A stretch of DNA of 38,040 nt from Planctomycetes bacterium UBA1146 (GCA_002311345.1 DCAA01000021.1:17713-55752); one strand, 5' to 3'; shown: positions 7,910-16,127, counted from the first letter of the stretch. The notes: a model not told the origin generated them from the letters alone. Numbers and translations: made by a program.

Positions 7910-7965
7910 ACAGGATCATCACGAACAGCATCGTCGAAGCGGTTGCACCGGAAAACTATGGGCCG

Positions 7966-7994
7966 ATTGTGCGCATCGCCCTCGGTCGTGTCAA
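7966..7994 (-). promoter_or_regulatory. Sigma70-type promoter of tRNA-Gly
   Basis: Perfect -35 TTGACA (7994-7989), 17-base spacer, -10-like CACAAT (7971-7966, four of six). Start would be near 7959, giving a leader of about 50 bases before the tRNA. It lies just downstream of the dockerin-repeat gene on the same strand. Confidence 0.6.
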
Positions 7995-8012
7995 CACCCC
8001 CGGACAGCACGG

Positions 8013-8909
8013 TCAAGTACAGTCCGGCTCGATGAGACAATCGAGACCATCCGGCGTCGGGTCCGGGCCGCACAGGATCGGACCAGGTGCCGGTGGAGGC
8101 GCTCCCCCGGCGAAGATGGAAATCAGCATCGCCACCGCGTCAGCGATATCGAGACCGCCATCATCGTTGGAGTCACCGGAATCAACACACTCGAGCGGGT
8201 TGCCGGAAGAAAAGAGCGCGCTCAGCAAGCGAACCGGATCAGCGATGTTGAACTGGGTATCAGAGTTGGCATCGCCACGGCGAAAGACCGGATCGGTCCC
8301 GCCACCACCACAGTTGACCGAGCGATAGACGACATGCATCAGCCAGTTGCCGCTGGCACCGAAAGTACACAGGTCGGCCCAACCGAGCCCGGCCGCATTG
8401 ACATAGTTCTGCCCCGGCAAGCACCCGGCACCATCGATAACCATGCTCGGACCCGTCGGGGTCGACGAGTTGGCAAAGAGCAGGCTGACGACGAAGGGGC
8501 CCGAGTTGATGATGATATCTCCCGGTAGCGGCTCCAGATCGAACTCGTTGATGAAACCATCGGTGAGAAGCGGACCATCGAGCTGGAAGAGCAGATTCAC
8601 CCCGGGGGGTGTTCCTTCATAGATGAGGATCGCCTCCTCCAGCGACTGCGGGTTGCCACCTAACTGGGAACCCCAGCCGATGCCGACGCGCAGGATCTCT
8701 ATCGGGTAATCCGCTGCGGACGCCTCGAAGACAACAGCGCCCTCTTCCCCGGCAACAAATCCGGGGATGGTGATGGTGCCGGGTCCGAGATGGTTCTCAT
8801 CGAGCACCTCGGGGCATGGTTGGGCATCGATGCCACGACAAAAGAGCAGTGGTAAAACGAGCAGTGAAATCCAGAAAACCCGACGGTGAAAAGGTGTTCG
8901 AGGCGACAT
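8013..8909 (-). CDS. Secreted protein with two C-terminal dockerin-like repeats
   Basis: A 298-aa exported protein of unknown role. Residues 1-29 form a signal peptide (RRVFWISLLVLPLLF, likely cleaved after RGIDA). The middle ~180 residues, mostly beta-like, match no family I know. The C-terminus has two EF-hand-like calcium loops: GDANSDTQFNIAD (~212) and GDSNDDGGLDIAD (~245), each followed by a short helix (VRLLSALF, AVAMLISIF), as in type I dockerins. A Pro-rich linker and the tail CGPDPTPDGLDC close the protein. Such repeat pairs are common in secreted proteins of Planctomycetota, where cohesin partners are mostly unknown. The ATG at 8909 has GGGAGGAG upstream; a longer start at 8936 lacks a site. 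It stands alone. Confidence 0.8.
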   Translation of the reverse strand: MSPRTPFHRRVFWISLLVLPLLFCRGIDAQPCPEVLDENHLGPGTITIPGFVAGEEGAVVFEASAADYPIEILRVGIGWGSQLGGNPQSLEEAILIYEGTPPGVNLLFQLDGPLLTDGFINEFDLEPLPGDIIINSGPFVVSLLFANSSTPTGPSMVIDGAGCLPGQNYVNAAGLGWADLCTFGASGNWLMHVVYRSVNCGGGGTDPVFRRGDANSDTQFNIADPVRLLSALFSSGNPLECVDSGDSNDDGGLDIADAVAMLISIFAGGAPPPAPGPILCGPDPTPDGLDCLIEPDCT

Positions 8910-9012
8910 AACAACTCCTCCCGGGCAATAATCCACACTTCAGGATATCTCTCGGGTTACCCCGAAGCCACGGGCAGGACGGCATTCCTCCGTGTGAAAA
9001 AGGCACCCCTCC

Positions 9013-10305
9013 TCAGGTGTGTAGGCGCTTCTCGATACGCACCACGTTGCCCTTGCCGAGATACTCGAGGTGATCGGAGCAGCGGTGCATCAGCAGGATG
9101 CCGAGGCCGCCGCGGCCGCCTTCTCGCATCCGCTCCTTGGCGCGCTCGAAGGCATCCTTCTCCTCGATCTTGGCGAGGTAGAACTCGTGGTCGAAACCAT
9201 CCCCTTCATCTTCGATCAGCATCATTACACGGCGCGGATCGACGATGTAGTTGACGGTGACACGCCGATCGGGCTGTTGTAGGTTGCCGTGGCGGACCGC
9301 GTTATCGACCCCCTCCTTGAGCGCCGAGTGGAGCGCGTTTCGTTCCTGCTCGGTAAGCGGCAACTTCTGGATGAGCGCGCCACCCAGGCTGAGCCCCTGG
9401 TCGATGGACTCCTGTTTGGATGTGAACTGAAAACGAACCTGCTGGGTAAAGAGTTTGCGGTCGCGCGAGACCCGGCGCACCTCGCTCTCGGCGAGGATGA
9501 AAAGATTGCTCAGCTCGAAGGGGTCGACCAGGGAGTCATTCTCCCAGACACGGAATCCATCGAGCGCCGCAACATCCGAGCCTTTTGGATGGATGAGGAT
9601 CGTCGAGGCCAGGGCGTGACGAGAATCGAGTTTGATCCTCTCCACCAGCTGCTGGCTTCCGGTCACTCGTTTGTCAACGACGACAAGATCAGGAGCATTG
9701 GTGTCGATGCCCCCGAGCAATCCCTCGACACTGTGGTAGAGAAAGACACGTCCTCCTCGTTCCTCGACCCTTCTCTTGCAGATCTGTGAAAAGTGCCCCG
9801 TCGACGGTAGCAACATCGCCACCGTTCCGCTCGGGCCGGGAGGTTCGGCCATCACCGGTACGGTGCGAACCTCCTTGCCCGAAGTGGTTCTGGCCACTGT
9901 TTTTGACTCGCCATCAGAGCCTGCCATCTCGACCTGCTCGCCCGACAGAATCGCTTCCGCCTCGTTGAGATCCTTGGCCACCGGCACCACCGACGTGACC
10001 CCCAGCAGATGCATCGTGATACCGACGTTTCGGGCGACCCGGGTCAACAGCAGCGCCCCGCCAGCACGGGCGCACTGGTTGTGGAACCGGATGATGCCGC
10101 TGATTCCGGTCGAGTTGATGTACTCGACACCGCGGCAATCCAATACCAGATGATAGCGGCCACTATCGATCAACCGCTCGAGGGCCTGCTCGAAGCGCGG
10201 GTAGTTGGGCGCATCGATGAACCCCTCGAGCTGAACGAGGGTATAAGTAATCGGCTCGGCGCCCGAAGTGGCGCGCTGTTCGTACGTGACGTTGAGACTC
10301 GACAC
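9013..10305 (-). CDS. STAS - receiver-like - HATPase fusion (anti-sigma antagonist plus anti-sigma kinase)
   Basis: A 430-aa regulator joining parts of a partner-switching circuit. Residues ~1-125 are a STAS domain with the phosphoacceptor loop as YINSTGISG (Ser65-Thr66). Residues ~155-285 resemble a receiver domain (GTVAMLLPSTG; APDLVVVDKRV near the usual phospho-Asp strand), but the acidic pocket is poor, so it may be a pseudo-receiver. Residues 317-430 are an RsbW/SpoIIAB-type HATPase: N-box EGVDNAVRHGN (Asn335), G1 box EDEGDGFD (365-372), G2 box GGRGGLGIL. Normally the STAS protein and the kinase are separate chains. No sigma factor gene is adjacent. The GTG at 10305 was preferred because AAAGGA lies nine bases upstream; a GTG at 10323 is also in frame. 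It is divergent from the FabZ-like gene. Confidence 0.85.
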   Translation of the reverse strand: MSSLNVTYEQRATSGAEPITYTLVQLEGFIDAPNYPRFEQALERLIDSGRYHLVLDCRGVEYINSTGISGIIRFHNQCARAGGALLLTRVARNVGITMHLLGVTSVVPVAKDLNEAEAILSGEQVEMAGSDGESKTVARTTSGKEVRTVPVMAEPPGPSGTVAMLLPSTGHFSQICKRRVEERGGRVFLYHSVEGLLGGIDTNAPDLVVVDKRVTGSQQLVERIKLDSRHALASTILIHPKGSDVAALDGFRVWENDSLVDPFELSNLFILAESEVRRVSRDRKLFTQQVRFQFTSKQESIDQGLSLGGALIQKLPLTEQERNALHSALKEGVDNAVRHGNLQQPDRRVTVNYIVDPRRVMMLIEDEGDGFDHEFYLAKIEEKDAFERAKERMREGGRGGLGILLMHRCSDHLEYLGKGNVVRIEKRLHT

Positions 10306-10413
10306 GGCAACTGGTCCTTTCACGCCTGTCGATCTTACAGTGCCACTGGCTTCGGACCCAGAACTCGCAGGGCCGTCTCGGGTCGGGTATCTTCGCGAAG
10401 GGAGGAAGTCTCG

Positions 10414-10887
10414 ATGCTAGCGAAATCCATCATCGATCCCGGATCCATCGACCTGGAGAACTCCATCTTTGGGCCCAAGGAGATCCGCGCGCGCAACTCT
10501 CAGCGCTTCGAGATGGAAATGCTCGACCGCATCGTTCACTTCGACCCGGAAAACGCCACCATCGCCGGCGTACACGTTGTTCGCGAGGATGCTTTCTGGG
10601 CGCGGGGCCACTTCCCCGACCGGCCGATCCTGCCGGGCATCCTGATGATCGAGATCGCTGGTCAGCTGTGTTCCTTTTTCTTCGGAGAGGTCCACGACAG
10701 TAACGAGTTGATCGGTTTTGCCGCCTGCGAAGAAGTGCGCTTCCGGGGCGTCGTCCACCCCGGCTCCGAGGTGCTGATGATCGGCGAAATGGTAGTTTTG
10801 CGCTCGAAACTGGCGAAATTTTCCGCCCAGGCTTATGTCGATGGCGAACGAGTCTTTGATGGCACCATCGTCGGAATGAAGATCTAA
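10414..10887 (+). CDS. FabZ-like 3-hydroxyacyl-ACP dehydratase, hotdog fold
   Basis: A 157-aa hotdog-fold protein of the FabZ/FabA type, which dehydrates 3-hydroxyacyl-ACP in fatty acid synthesis. The active-site segment is intact: GHFPDRPILPGILMIE with His66 on the catalytic loop and Glu80 on the central helix. Length agrees with FabZ (~145-160 aa). The ATG at 10414 follows AGGGAGGAAG. No fatty-acid or lipid A genes are adjacent, so it could be the housekeeping FabZ or a side-pathway paralogue. It is divergent from the STAS fusion gene, sharing a ~108-bp region. Confidence 0.85.
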   Translation: MLAKSIIDPGSIDLENSIFGPKEIRARNSQRFEMEMLDRIVHFDPENATIAGVHVVREDAFWARGHFPDRPILPGILMIEIAGQLCSFFFGEVHDSNELIGFAACEEVRFRGVVHPGSEVLMIGEMVVLRSKLAKFSAQAYVDGERVFDGTIVGMKI

Positions 10888-11161
10888 CACACAGCCCCTT
10901 GGGCATCGACCAACAGCGCCAACACATCTCTCCGGATCCCCGCTTGTCCCCTCAGGTCAACACGTGCTCGGGGGTCACCATGGTTCAAATTAATTTTCGG
11001 CACAGTTGAACAGCAAATGAAAAGAGATGCTCGTAGACAGAGTGCTGTTTGTACCTATTCGAACGAACCGATACAGGGCTCAAAAAACCGTGGGGGGAAT
11101 CCCCTGAAGAGTAGATGGTTACTGACCAGCACCCCGATCGGCAGCGCCAAGTTTGTAAAAG
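10888..11161. other. Intergenic region between FabZ-like gene and tRNA-Ser
   Basis: These 274 bases have no gene I can support. A small hairpin GCCC-CTT-GGGC lies at 10894-10904 just after the FabZ stop. A reading frame from 11017 runs into dnaA, but it crosses the tRNA-Ser gene antisense and has no family sequence before the real DnaA start. No DnaA box is visible. Confidence 0.5.
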
Positions 11162-11251
<90 letters not shown>

Positions 11252-11427
11252 GTGACCAGAAATTTTGGTGGCCTCGCCCGTCAGGGTGGTCGGCAATACT
11301 AGCCGCCGTCTCTCGAGACAGCAAGCCCACCGAGAAAAGCAACAGTCCCTTGCGTAACAGAGGTCTGCCTCGTTACCCTCCAGAATCGCATTGGTTTCTG
11401 AGCCTCGCCGCATCCCGAAGGGCGCGA

Positions 11428-12777
11428 ATGACCTCCTCGACATCCGACAACCCCGTGGAAGTTCGCATTCTGGATGAGTTGCGCGCCACGATCCCACCCG
11501 ATCAGTGGGCCCCGTGGTTCGAAGAAGTTGAAATCTACAACGGCGCAGGACGCATCACTTTCCAGGTTCCATCACCTTTGCACTCGACATTCCTCCAGCA
11601 TCGGTTCCAGGGAATTATCGAGAACTGTACCCGGAAGGTTCTCGGATCGGACTCTCCCTTTCGAGTGGTTTTCGAGGTGAAAGAGGCCACAAGCCGACAA
11701 CTACCTGGAAAAAACTCCAGCACGCCCGATGCTTTGATTGCACAGCAAAAGAACGCCCGCCTTGCGCTGAAAAAAAGTCTTACCTTCGAGGCCTTTGTCA
11801 CCGGGCCATCAAATCAACTTGCTCATGCCGCAGCGATGGCGGTTGCCGACAATCCCGGTGGTTCTTACAACCCTTTCTTCCTGCACGGCTCTGTCGGGCT
11901 CGGTAAGACGCACCTGCTCCAAGCGGTAGGACATCGTCTTCAGAGCGCCGGCATTCCGAATGTCATCGCCCTCTCCTGTGCATCTTTCACCAACGAGTTC
12001 ATCGCGGCCTTATCGTCCAAGAAAATTGATGAGTTCCGAACAAAGTACCGCAAAGCGGGCGCACTCCTGATCGACGATATCCAGTTTCTCTGCGACAAGG
12101 AGCGCACCCAGGAGGAGTTCTTCCACACCTTCAACGAGATCTACAACCAGGAGCGCCAGATCTTCCTTACCTCTGATGCCGCACCCTCAACCATCCGGGG
12201 CCTCTCCGAGCGCCTCGTGTCCCGTTTCCGCCTCGGGTTGGTGGTCCAGCTGGACCCACCCGACCTGGAAACCAGGATGGCCATCGTCCACAGGAAGGCC
12301 GATCAGAGAGGCCTCGAGCTCCCCAACGCCGTGGTCGAAGTTGTTGCCAGGAGGGTCCGCGATAACGTCAGAGAGCTCGAGGGCGCGGTGTTGCGGATTG
12401 AAAGCATGGCCCGCCATGAGAACCGAGCCATCACCACGAACTCCGTCAGCGACACCCTCGATGAGTTACTCGGGGGCTCCAGTACCCGCATTGACCTGCG
12501 CAAGATCGAGGAACTGGTCTCTGTTGAATTCTCGGTTTCTTCCGAGGAGATGCATTCCAAGCGCCGAACCCGCTCCATCGTTTTGCCGCGCCAGGTTTGT
12601 ATGTATCTGGGCCGCAGGCTCACCGATTGTTCCTTGGGAGAAATCGGCCACCACTTCGGAGGAAGAGACCACTCTACCGTGTTGCATTCCATCGAAAAGA
12701 TTCGCCAGTGTGTCGAACAAGACAATCAGCTTCGTGTCAGCATCGAGGTGATGGAAAATCGCCTGCGCCAGGGCTGA
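11428..12777 (+). CDS. dnaA: Chromosomal replication initiator protein DnaA
   Basis: DnaA binds DnaA boxes at oriC and melts the origin. The 449-aa protein has an N-terminal domain I (ILDELRATIPPDQWAPWF), a short linker, an AAA+ domain with Walker A GSVGLGKTHLL near 153-163 and Walker B LLIDDIQFL near 213-221, and the C-terminal domain IV with the box-binding signature FGGRDHSTVLHSIEKI. The ATG at 11428 follows GAAGGG. The frame is open to 11017 but that crosses the tRNA-Ser gene. Downstream is an aldo/keto reductase rather than dnaN. Confidence 0.97.
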   Translation: MTSSTSDNPVEVRILDELRATIPPDQWAPWFEEVEIYNGAGRITFQVPSPLHSTFLQHRFQGIIENCTRKVLGSDSPFRVVFEVKEATSRQLPGKNSSTPDALIAQQKNARLALKKSLTFEAFVTGPSNQLAHAAAMAVADNPGGSYNPFFLHGSVGLGKTHLLQAVGHRLQSAGIPNVIALSCASFTNEFIAALSSKKIDEFRTKYRKAGALLIDDIQFLCDKERTQEEFFHTFNEIYNQERQIFLTSDAAPSTIRGLSERLVSRFRLGLVVQLDPPDLETRMAIVHRKADQRGLELPNAVVEVVARRVRDNVRELEGAVLRIESMARHENRAITTNSVSDTLDELLGGSSTRIDLRKIEELVSVEFSVSSEEMHSKRRTRSIVLPRQVCMYLGRRLTDCSLGEIGHHFGGRDHSTVLHSIEKIRQCVEQDNQLRVSIEVMENRLRQG

Positions 12778-12943
12778 TCTCAAAACAGCGGTGCGGGATT
12801 CCTTGTCGTCTTTCTAGACCCCGAAAAAATACATAAAGGAGCGCCCGCGTCTTTTTGCTACAGAAAAGTGCGGCCGACTCTCTCTCGTCTACGAACTCGA
12901 CGCTGTTTGCGCCGACCTGTTGTTTGAACCAGGAGTGGTTGGA

Positions 12944-13885
12944 ATGAAAAAACGCCTTCTTGGAAACACCGGGCTGGAAGTTTCCGTGCTCGGTTTTGGC
13001 GGTGCGATACTGGGCGATGTCTACGGAGGAATCACCGAGAAAGAAGCGGCTACAACCCTTCACGCTGCCCTGGATGCGGGGATCACCCTGGTCGACGTCG
13101 CCCCCTATTATGGCCTGGGGCTGGCGGAGAAACGCCTCGGGCGAGCCCTTCAGGGCCGGCGTGACGAGGTGGTCCTTGCCAGCAAATGCTGTCGCTATGG
13201 ACTCGAGGGCTTCGACTTCAGCGCGGCCAGGGTTTTCAGTGACATCGACGAGAGCCTACGGCGCTTGAAAACCGACCACCTTGATCTCTTTCAGTTGCAC
13301 GATGTCGAGTTCGGCCAGCGCGACCAGATTCTCCAAGAAACCCTGCCGGCGATGGTAAAAGTGAAAAAGTCAGGGAAGGCGCGCTTTATCGGCATCACGG
13401 GACTTCCCGTACATATGCTCAAGGAGCTTGCCTGTGAGTTCCCCATCGACACAATCCTTTCGTATTGCCACTACAACCTGATGGTCGACGACCTTGATGT
13501 GGTGCTTGCGCCACTGGTAAAAACCCGGGGGGTCGGCCTGCTCAACGCATCACCTCTACATATGGGGATCCTTGCTCCCGATGGGCCCCAGCCCTGGCAT
13601 CCAGCATCCACGGCGACAAAACGGGCCGGGGAAAAGGTTGCAGCACTCTGTCGGGCTCATGGCTTTTCGGTTGCCGGCGTTGCTCTACATTTCGCCCTCG
13701 ATAACAACAATGTTGCCTCTACCCTCTGTGGCATGAAGTCACCAAAAGAGGTGGCAGAGAACATCAGCTTCATCAAGAAAACACCAGATCCACAACTCCT
13801 GAAAGAGATCTCGCGGGTTGTTGCGCCGGTAAAAAACCACACCTGGCACGAGGGCCTTCCGGAAAATGCTCCTCCCCCATCCTGA
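12944..13885 (+). CDS. Aldo/keto reductase, L-galactose dehydrogenase-like
   Basis: A 313-aa TIM-barrel NAD(P)H-dependent oxidoreductase. The catalytic tetrad is present: Asp and Tyr in LVDVAPYYGLG, Lys in LASKCC, His in LFQLHDVEF. The start KKRLLGNTGLEVSVLGFGGA and the segment MGILAPDGPQPWHPAS resemble the L-galactose dehydrogenase / D-threo-aldose 1-dehydrogenase branch, so sugar oxidation is the likeliest activity; the substrate is inferred. The ATG at 12944 has AGGAG at 12931-12935; an in-frame TTG at 12920 is less likely. It sits between dnaA and the origin gap, an unusual neighbour. Confidence 0.88.
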   Translation: MKKRLLGNTGLEVSVLGFGGAILGDVYGGITEKEAATTLHAALDAGITLVDVAPYYGLGLAEKRLGRALQGRRDEVVLASKCCRYGLEGFDFSAARVFSDIDESLRRLKTDHLDLFQLHDVEFGQRDQILQETLPAMVKVKKSGKARFIGITGLPVHMLKELACEFPIDTILSYCHYNLMVDDLDVVLAPLVKTRGVGLLNASPLHMGILAPDGPQPWHPASTATKRAGEKVAALCRAHGFSVAGVALHFALDNNNVASTLCGMKSPKEVAENISFIKKTPDPQLLKEISRVVAPVKNHTWHEGLPENAPPPS

Positions 13886-14300
13886 GGTGTCTTTGCTCCT
13901 AAACGGTGCTGCTTTGTGGTGGAAAACCGGTTCATTTGTTGGGGTCTTTTCGCTCGTAATTTGTGGGCTTTCGGTCGTGTTTTTTTGCCCATCGGGTGGG
14001 CGCAAGGAAGACCCACTGGTCGCCTTCCAGGACCCCCCGACTCCACGACTGGTTTTCCACGCCCGTTTCCCACACTCGTCTCTTACCCAAGTCCTGTATT
14101 TACTGAAAGTTACTGTTTTCTTGTTGGGTTTTATCCACAATTAACCAGGGGCCTATGACAACGACTAAGAAATTTAATTTCATCTCTCACTACATCTCTT
14201 CGTGAGCCGTTAAAAATAGGCCTTCGATACACCTCTAAAATTAACTCCTAAATCCTTTAATACTTTCTGCTTATGTGTCCGTTTTTGGGGCTGTTTCAGA
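13886..14300. other. oriC: Candidate replication origin (oriC)
   Basis: Non-coding DNA between the aldo/keto reductase and dnaN. It holds a perfect DnaA box (14131-14139), three box-like 9-mers with two mismatches each (13918-13926 minus, 14053-14061 plus, 14066-14074 plus), and a visibly AT-rich stretch at about 14151-14282, placed like a DNA-unwinding element after the best box. dnaA lies ~1.1 kb to the left and dnaN at once to the right. Main gene direction changes near here: mostly minus to the left, uniformly plus to 27.8 kb on the right. Small open frames here lack start sites and similarity. The location is inferred; a box count this low is modest. Confidence 0.6.
14131..14139 (+). promoter_or_regulatory. 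DnaA box
   Basis: TTATCCACA, identical to the consensus high-affinity DnaA-binding 9-mer. It borders the AT-rich stretch of the origin candidate. Confidence 0.75.
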
Positions 14301-14329
14301 TTGCCCCATTTAGCCCCGTGACCTAGAAT
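14301..14329 (+). promoter_or_regulatory. Putative promoter of dnaN
   Basis: -35-like TTGCCC (14301-14306), 17-base spacer, -10-like TAGAAT (14324-14329, five of six). It is the best pair in the gap before dnaN and implies a start near 14336 and a leader of about 220 bases. Confidence 0.45.
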
Positions 14330-14337
14330 ATCGTGTT

Positions 14338-14534
14338 CCCCCGAGAGCCCTTTTTCGGGGGAGGGGAGAGAGTTCCAGCACTCGAAGTTCGAGAGTTTTC
14401 AGACACGCTTTTGTTGACGCATCCAGGACGTTTCTGGGGACGCTTTGAGCCCTCCAGGGGTGGCCCTGGGACCCTCGCCGCGAGGAATGCGGTAGAGGGG
14501 TAGGAGGGCGAGCCGGCCTCTATAGAGAGCCGGC
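14338..14534 (+). promoter_or_regulatory. Structured 5' leader of dnaN: series of inverted repeats
   Basis: Five inverted repeats stand in line before dnaN. CCCCCGA/TCGGGGG at 14338-14361 has a ten-base loop. CTCGAA-G-TTCGAG is at 14381-14393. CCAGGG-GTGG-CCCTGG is at 14454-14469. CCTCG-CCG-CGAGG is at 14473-14485. At 14512-14534, GCCGGC arms enclose CTCTA/TAGAG and end 22 bases before the dnaN ATG. They could be RNA folds in the dnaN leader or protein sites at the edge of oriC. None has a U-tract typical of a terminator. Confidence 0.5.
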
Positions 14535-14556
14535 CTAGGGAGTCAGAAGAGGTTTC

Positions 14557-15702
14557 ATGAAATTTAAATGCCAAACACACGAACTTCTGGAAGCGCTGTC
14601 TCTGGTCTCCGGCGTTGTGCCGGGAAACCCCACCCGACCAATTCTTCAGTCAGCAAAACTACAGGCGACAGAAAAAGGTCTACAGATCATCGGCACTGAT
14701 CTCGAGGTTGGGCTTCAGGTTCAGGTCGATGATGTTGTCGTCAGTAAAGAGGGAACCTGTCTCGTCCCTTGCGCAAGAATCGTTGCTGTTTTGAAGGAGC
14801 TTCAGGACCCGGAGTTTGTTTTCAAGGTAGACGCTGCTGGACAGGCGTGTGTTTCAGCGGGAACTTCACACTTCAAATTACCCACCGGGCCAGTCGAAGA
14901 GTTTCCTGCTGTCGAATTCTCACCGCCAGGACCTTCAATTCGGATTTCCAGGAAAGAATTACTGCAAACGCTTCGTCGGGTTAGCGTCGCCGCAGCCAGA
15001 GATGCTACCCGGTTTAACATGCATAGCGTCCTTTTCGATGGACAGGGTGAGGAACTAAGAATCGTCAGCACGGATGGAAAAAGGATGGCTTTGAGTACCG
15101 TCTCGGTGGTGGCCGGCGGCAAAGGAGGGCTTCCCGAGGGGCAGTTTATTCTTCCACTCAAAGGGGTCGACCTGTTATCGAAAATCCTTTCCAACGAAAC
15201 AGAAGACGACGTGGTGCTCCATCTCGACCAGAACGAAGTCACTTATATCTCGGAACGGGTGTCGCTGGCTTGTCGTCTTGTTGAGGGGAAATTCCCGGAA
15301 TACGAGCGCGCTGTACCCAAGAAGTTCGAGTGTGTGTTCGTGATCAATACTGACGACTTGCTGGTTTCTCTGCGTCAGGCGGCCTTGATGACGACGAGGG
15401 AAACCAACTCTGTTCGTTTTTCTTTTGGTTCTAACAAGGCAACAATTTCCAGCAATGCTAGCAATATAGGGGAGTCGAGGATCGTGTTTCCTGTCGAAAA
15501 AACCCATGGAGAAGAAGAAGAGTTTGTCGTTCATTTTAATCCTGGATACCTTATTGAACTTCTCAAAGTTATTGGCACACAACAGGTCCAGTGTGGTTTT
15601 ACCGACGGTAAAACCGCCGGGCTCTTCACTATTCCCGATGACGAAAAAGCCTATCAACACATCGTCATGCCCCTTGTTGTGAATGAAATGCAAGAGGTTT
15701 GA
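14557..15702 (+). CDS. dnaN: DNA polymerase III beta subunit (sliding clamp)
   Basis: DnaN is the ring-shaped clamp that holds the replicative polymerase on DNA. The 381-aa protein has normal length and three clamp subdomains, beginning MKFKCQTHELLEALSLVSGV and containing GTDLEVGLQV, TDGKRMALSTV and the closing HIVMPLVV segment near the protein-binding pocket. The ATG at 14557 is preceded by GAAGAGG. dciA begins inside its stop codon, so the two are translationally coupled. Confidence 0.97.
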   Translation: MKFKCQTHELLEALSLVSGVVPGNPTRPILQSAKLQATEKGLQIIGTDLEVGLQVQVDDVVVSKEGTCLVPCARIVAVLKELQDPEFVFKVDAAGQACVSAGTSHFKLPTGPVEEFPAVEFSPPGPSIRISRKELLQTLRRVSVAAARDATRFNMHSVLFDGQGEELRIVSTDGKRMALSTVSVVAGGKGGLPEGQFILPLKGVDLLSKILSNETEDDVVLHLDQNEVTYISERVSLACRLVEGKFPEYERAVPKKFECVFVINTDDLLVSLRQAALMTTRETNSVRFSFGSNKATISSNASNIGESRIVFPVEKTHGEEEEFVVHFNPGYLIELLKVIGTQQVQCGFTDGKTAGLFTIPDDEKAYQHIVMPLVVNEMQEV

Positions 15703-16127
15703 AGGGACCACATATTTCTCCGCCCCGCTTCTTGGAGCTGGAGATAGAAAAAGCCAGGAGAAAAAAAGAAGACGCGCGCGCTCGGCCAGTTAGGCAGAGC
15801 GTTGAGATGGTTTTGAAAGAGCTTGTGCCGACCAGGAGCAAGGATCCCCTCGGCGGGATTCAGCAGATCCGAGGGATCTGGGAACAGGTGGTAGGACAGG
15901 AAATCGGCAAACTTACTCAGCCACAAAGATACAAAGGGGGTGTTTTGATCGTGGCGGTTCAGGCTGCACCCCTTGCTGCAGAATTGCAGTCATTTGACGA
16001 GCGAATGCTTGTTGAGCGCCTGGCCGGGATGGGACTCGAGGGTGTGCATTCAATTCGGTTCCAGACGGGCGGGTTGCCCGACGCTGCTGCCGGCGGAGAG
16101 GGTTGTGAGAATATTGACCAAAGGTAA
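15699..16127 (+). CDS. dciA: DciA (DUF721) replicative helicase loader
   Basis: A 142-aa DUF721-family protein. DciA proteins assist loading of the DnaB helicase in bacteria without DnaC/DnaI. The family core is visible from ~residue 35: VEMVLKELV, then IWEQVVGQEIGKLTQPQRYK, GVLIVAVQAAPLAAELQ and the closing hydrophobic strand. The Trp usual in the SSxWAxEL segment is not conserved (QAAPLAAEL). The N-terminal 35 residues are basic and charged. The TTG start overlaps the dnaN stop (TTGA), with AAGAGG very close upstream; an ATG at 15807 would remove conserved sequence. The 3' end overlaps gyrB by 23 bases. It occupies the slot where many genomes have recF. Confidence 0.82.
   Translation: MKGPHISPPRFLELEIEKARRKKEDARARPVRQSVEMVLKELVPTRSKDPLGGIQQIRGIWEQVVGQEIGKLTQPQRYKGGVLIVAVQAAPLAAELQSFDERMLVERLAGMGLEGVHSIRFQTGGLPDAAAGGEGCENIDQR

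Noticed and set aside
8999..9016. Possible terminator of the STAS fusion gene (CACC...GGTG then CCTTTTTC)
   Set aside because: The stem is only about four pairs with an eight-base loop, too weak to claim.
9289..9789. Plus-strand frame opposite the STAS fusion gene
   Set aside because: The minus strand encodes recognisable HATPase and STAS motifs here; the plus frame has none.
13979..14001. T-run next to a GCCCA/TGGGC stem, looking like a terminator
   Set aside because: The T-run lies on the 5' side of the stem for plus-strand transcripts, and becomes an A-run for minus-strand ones, so it fits neither direction.
13866..14158. Small plus-strand frames in the dnaA-dnaN gap
   Set aside because: They have low-complexity sequence and no ribosome site, and lie over the DnaA-box region; better read as origin DNA.
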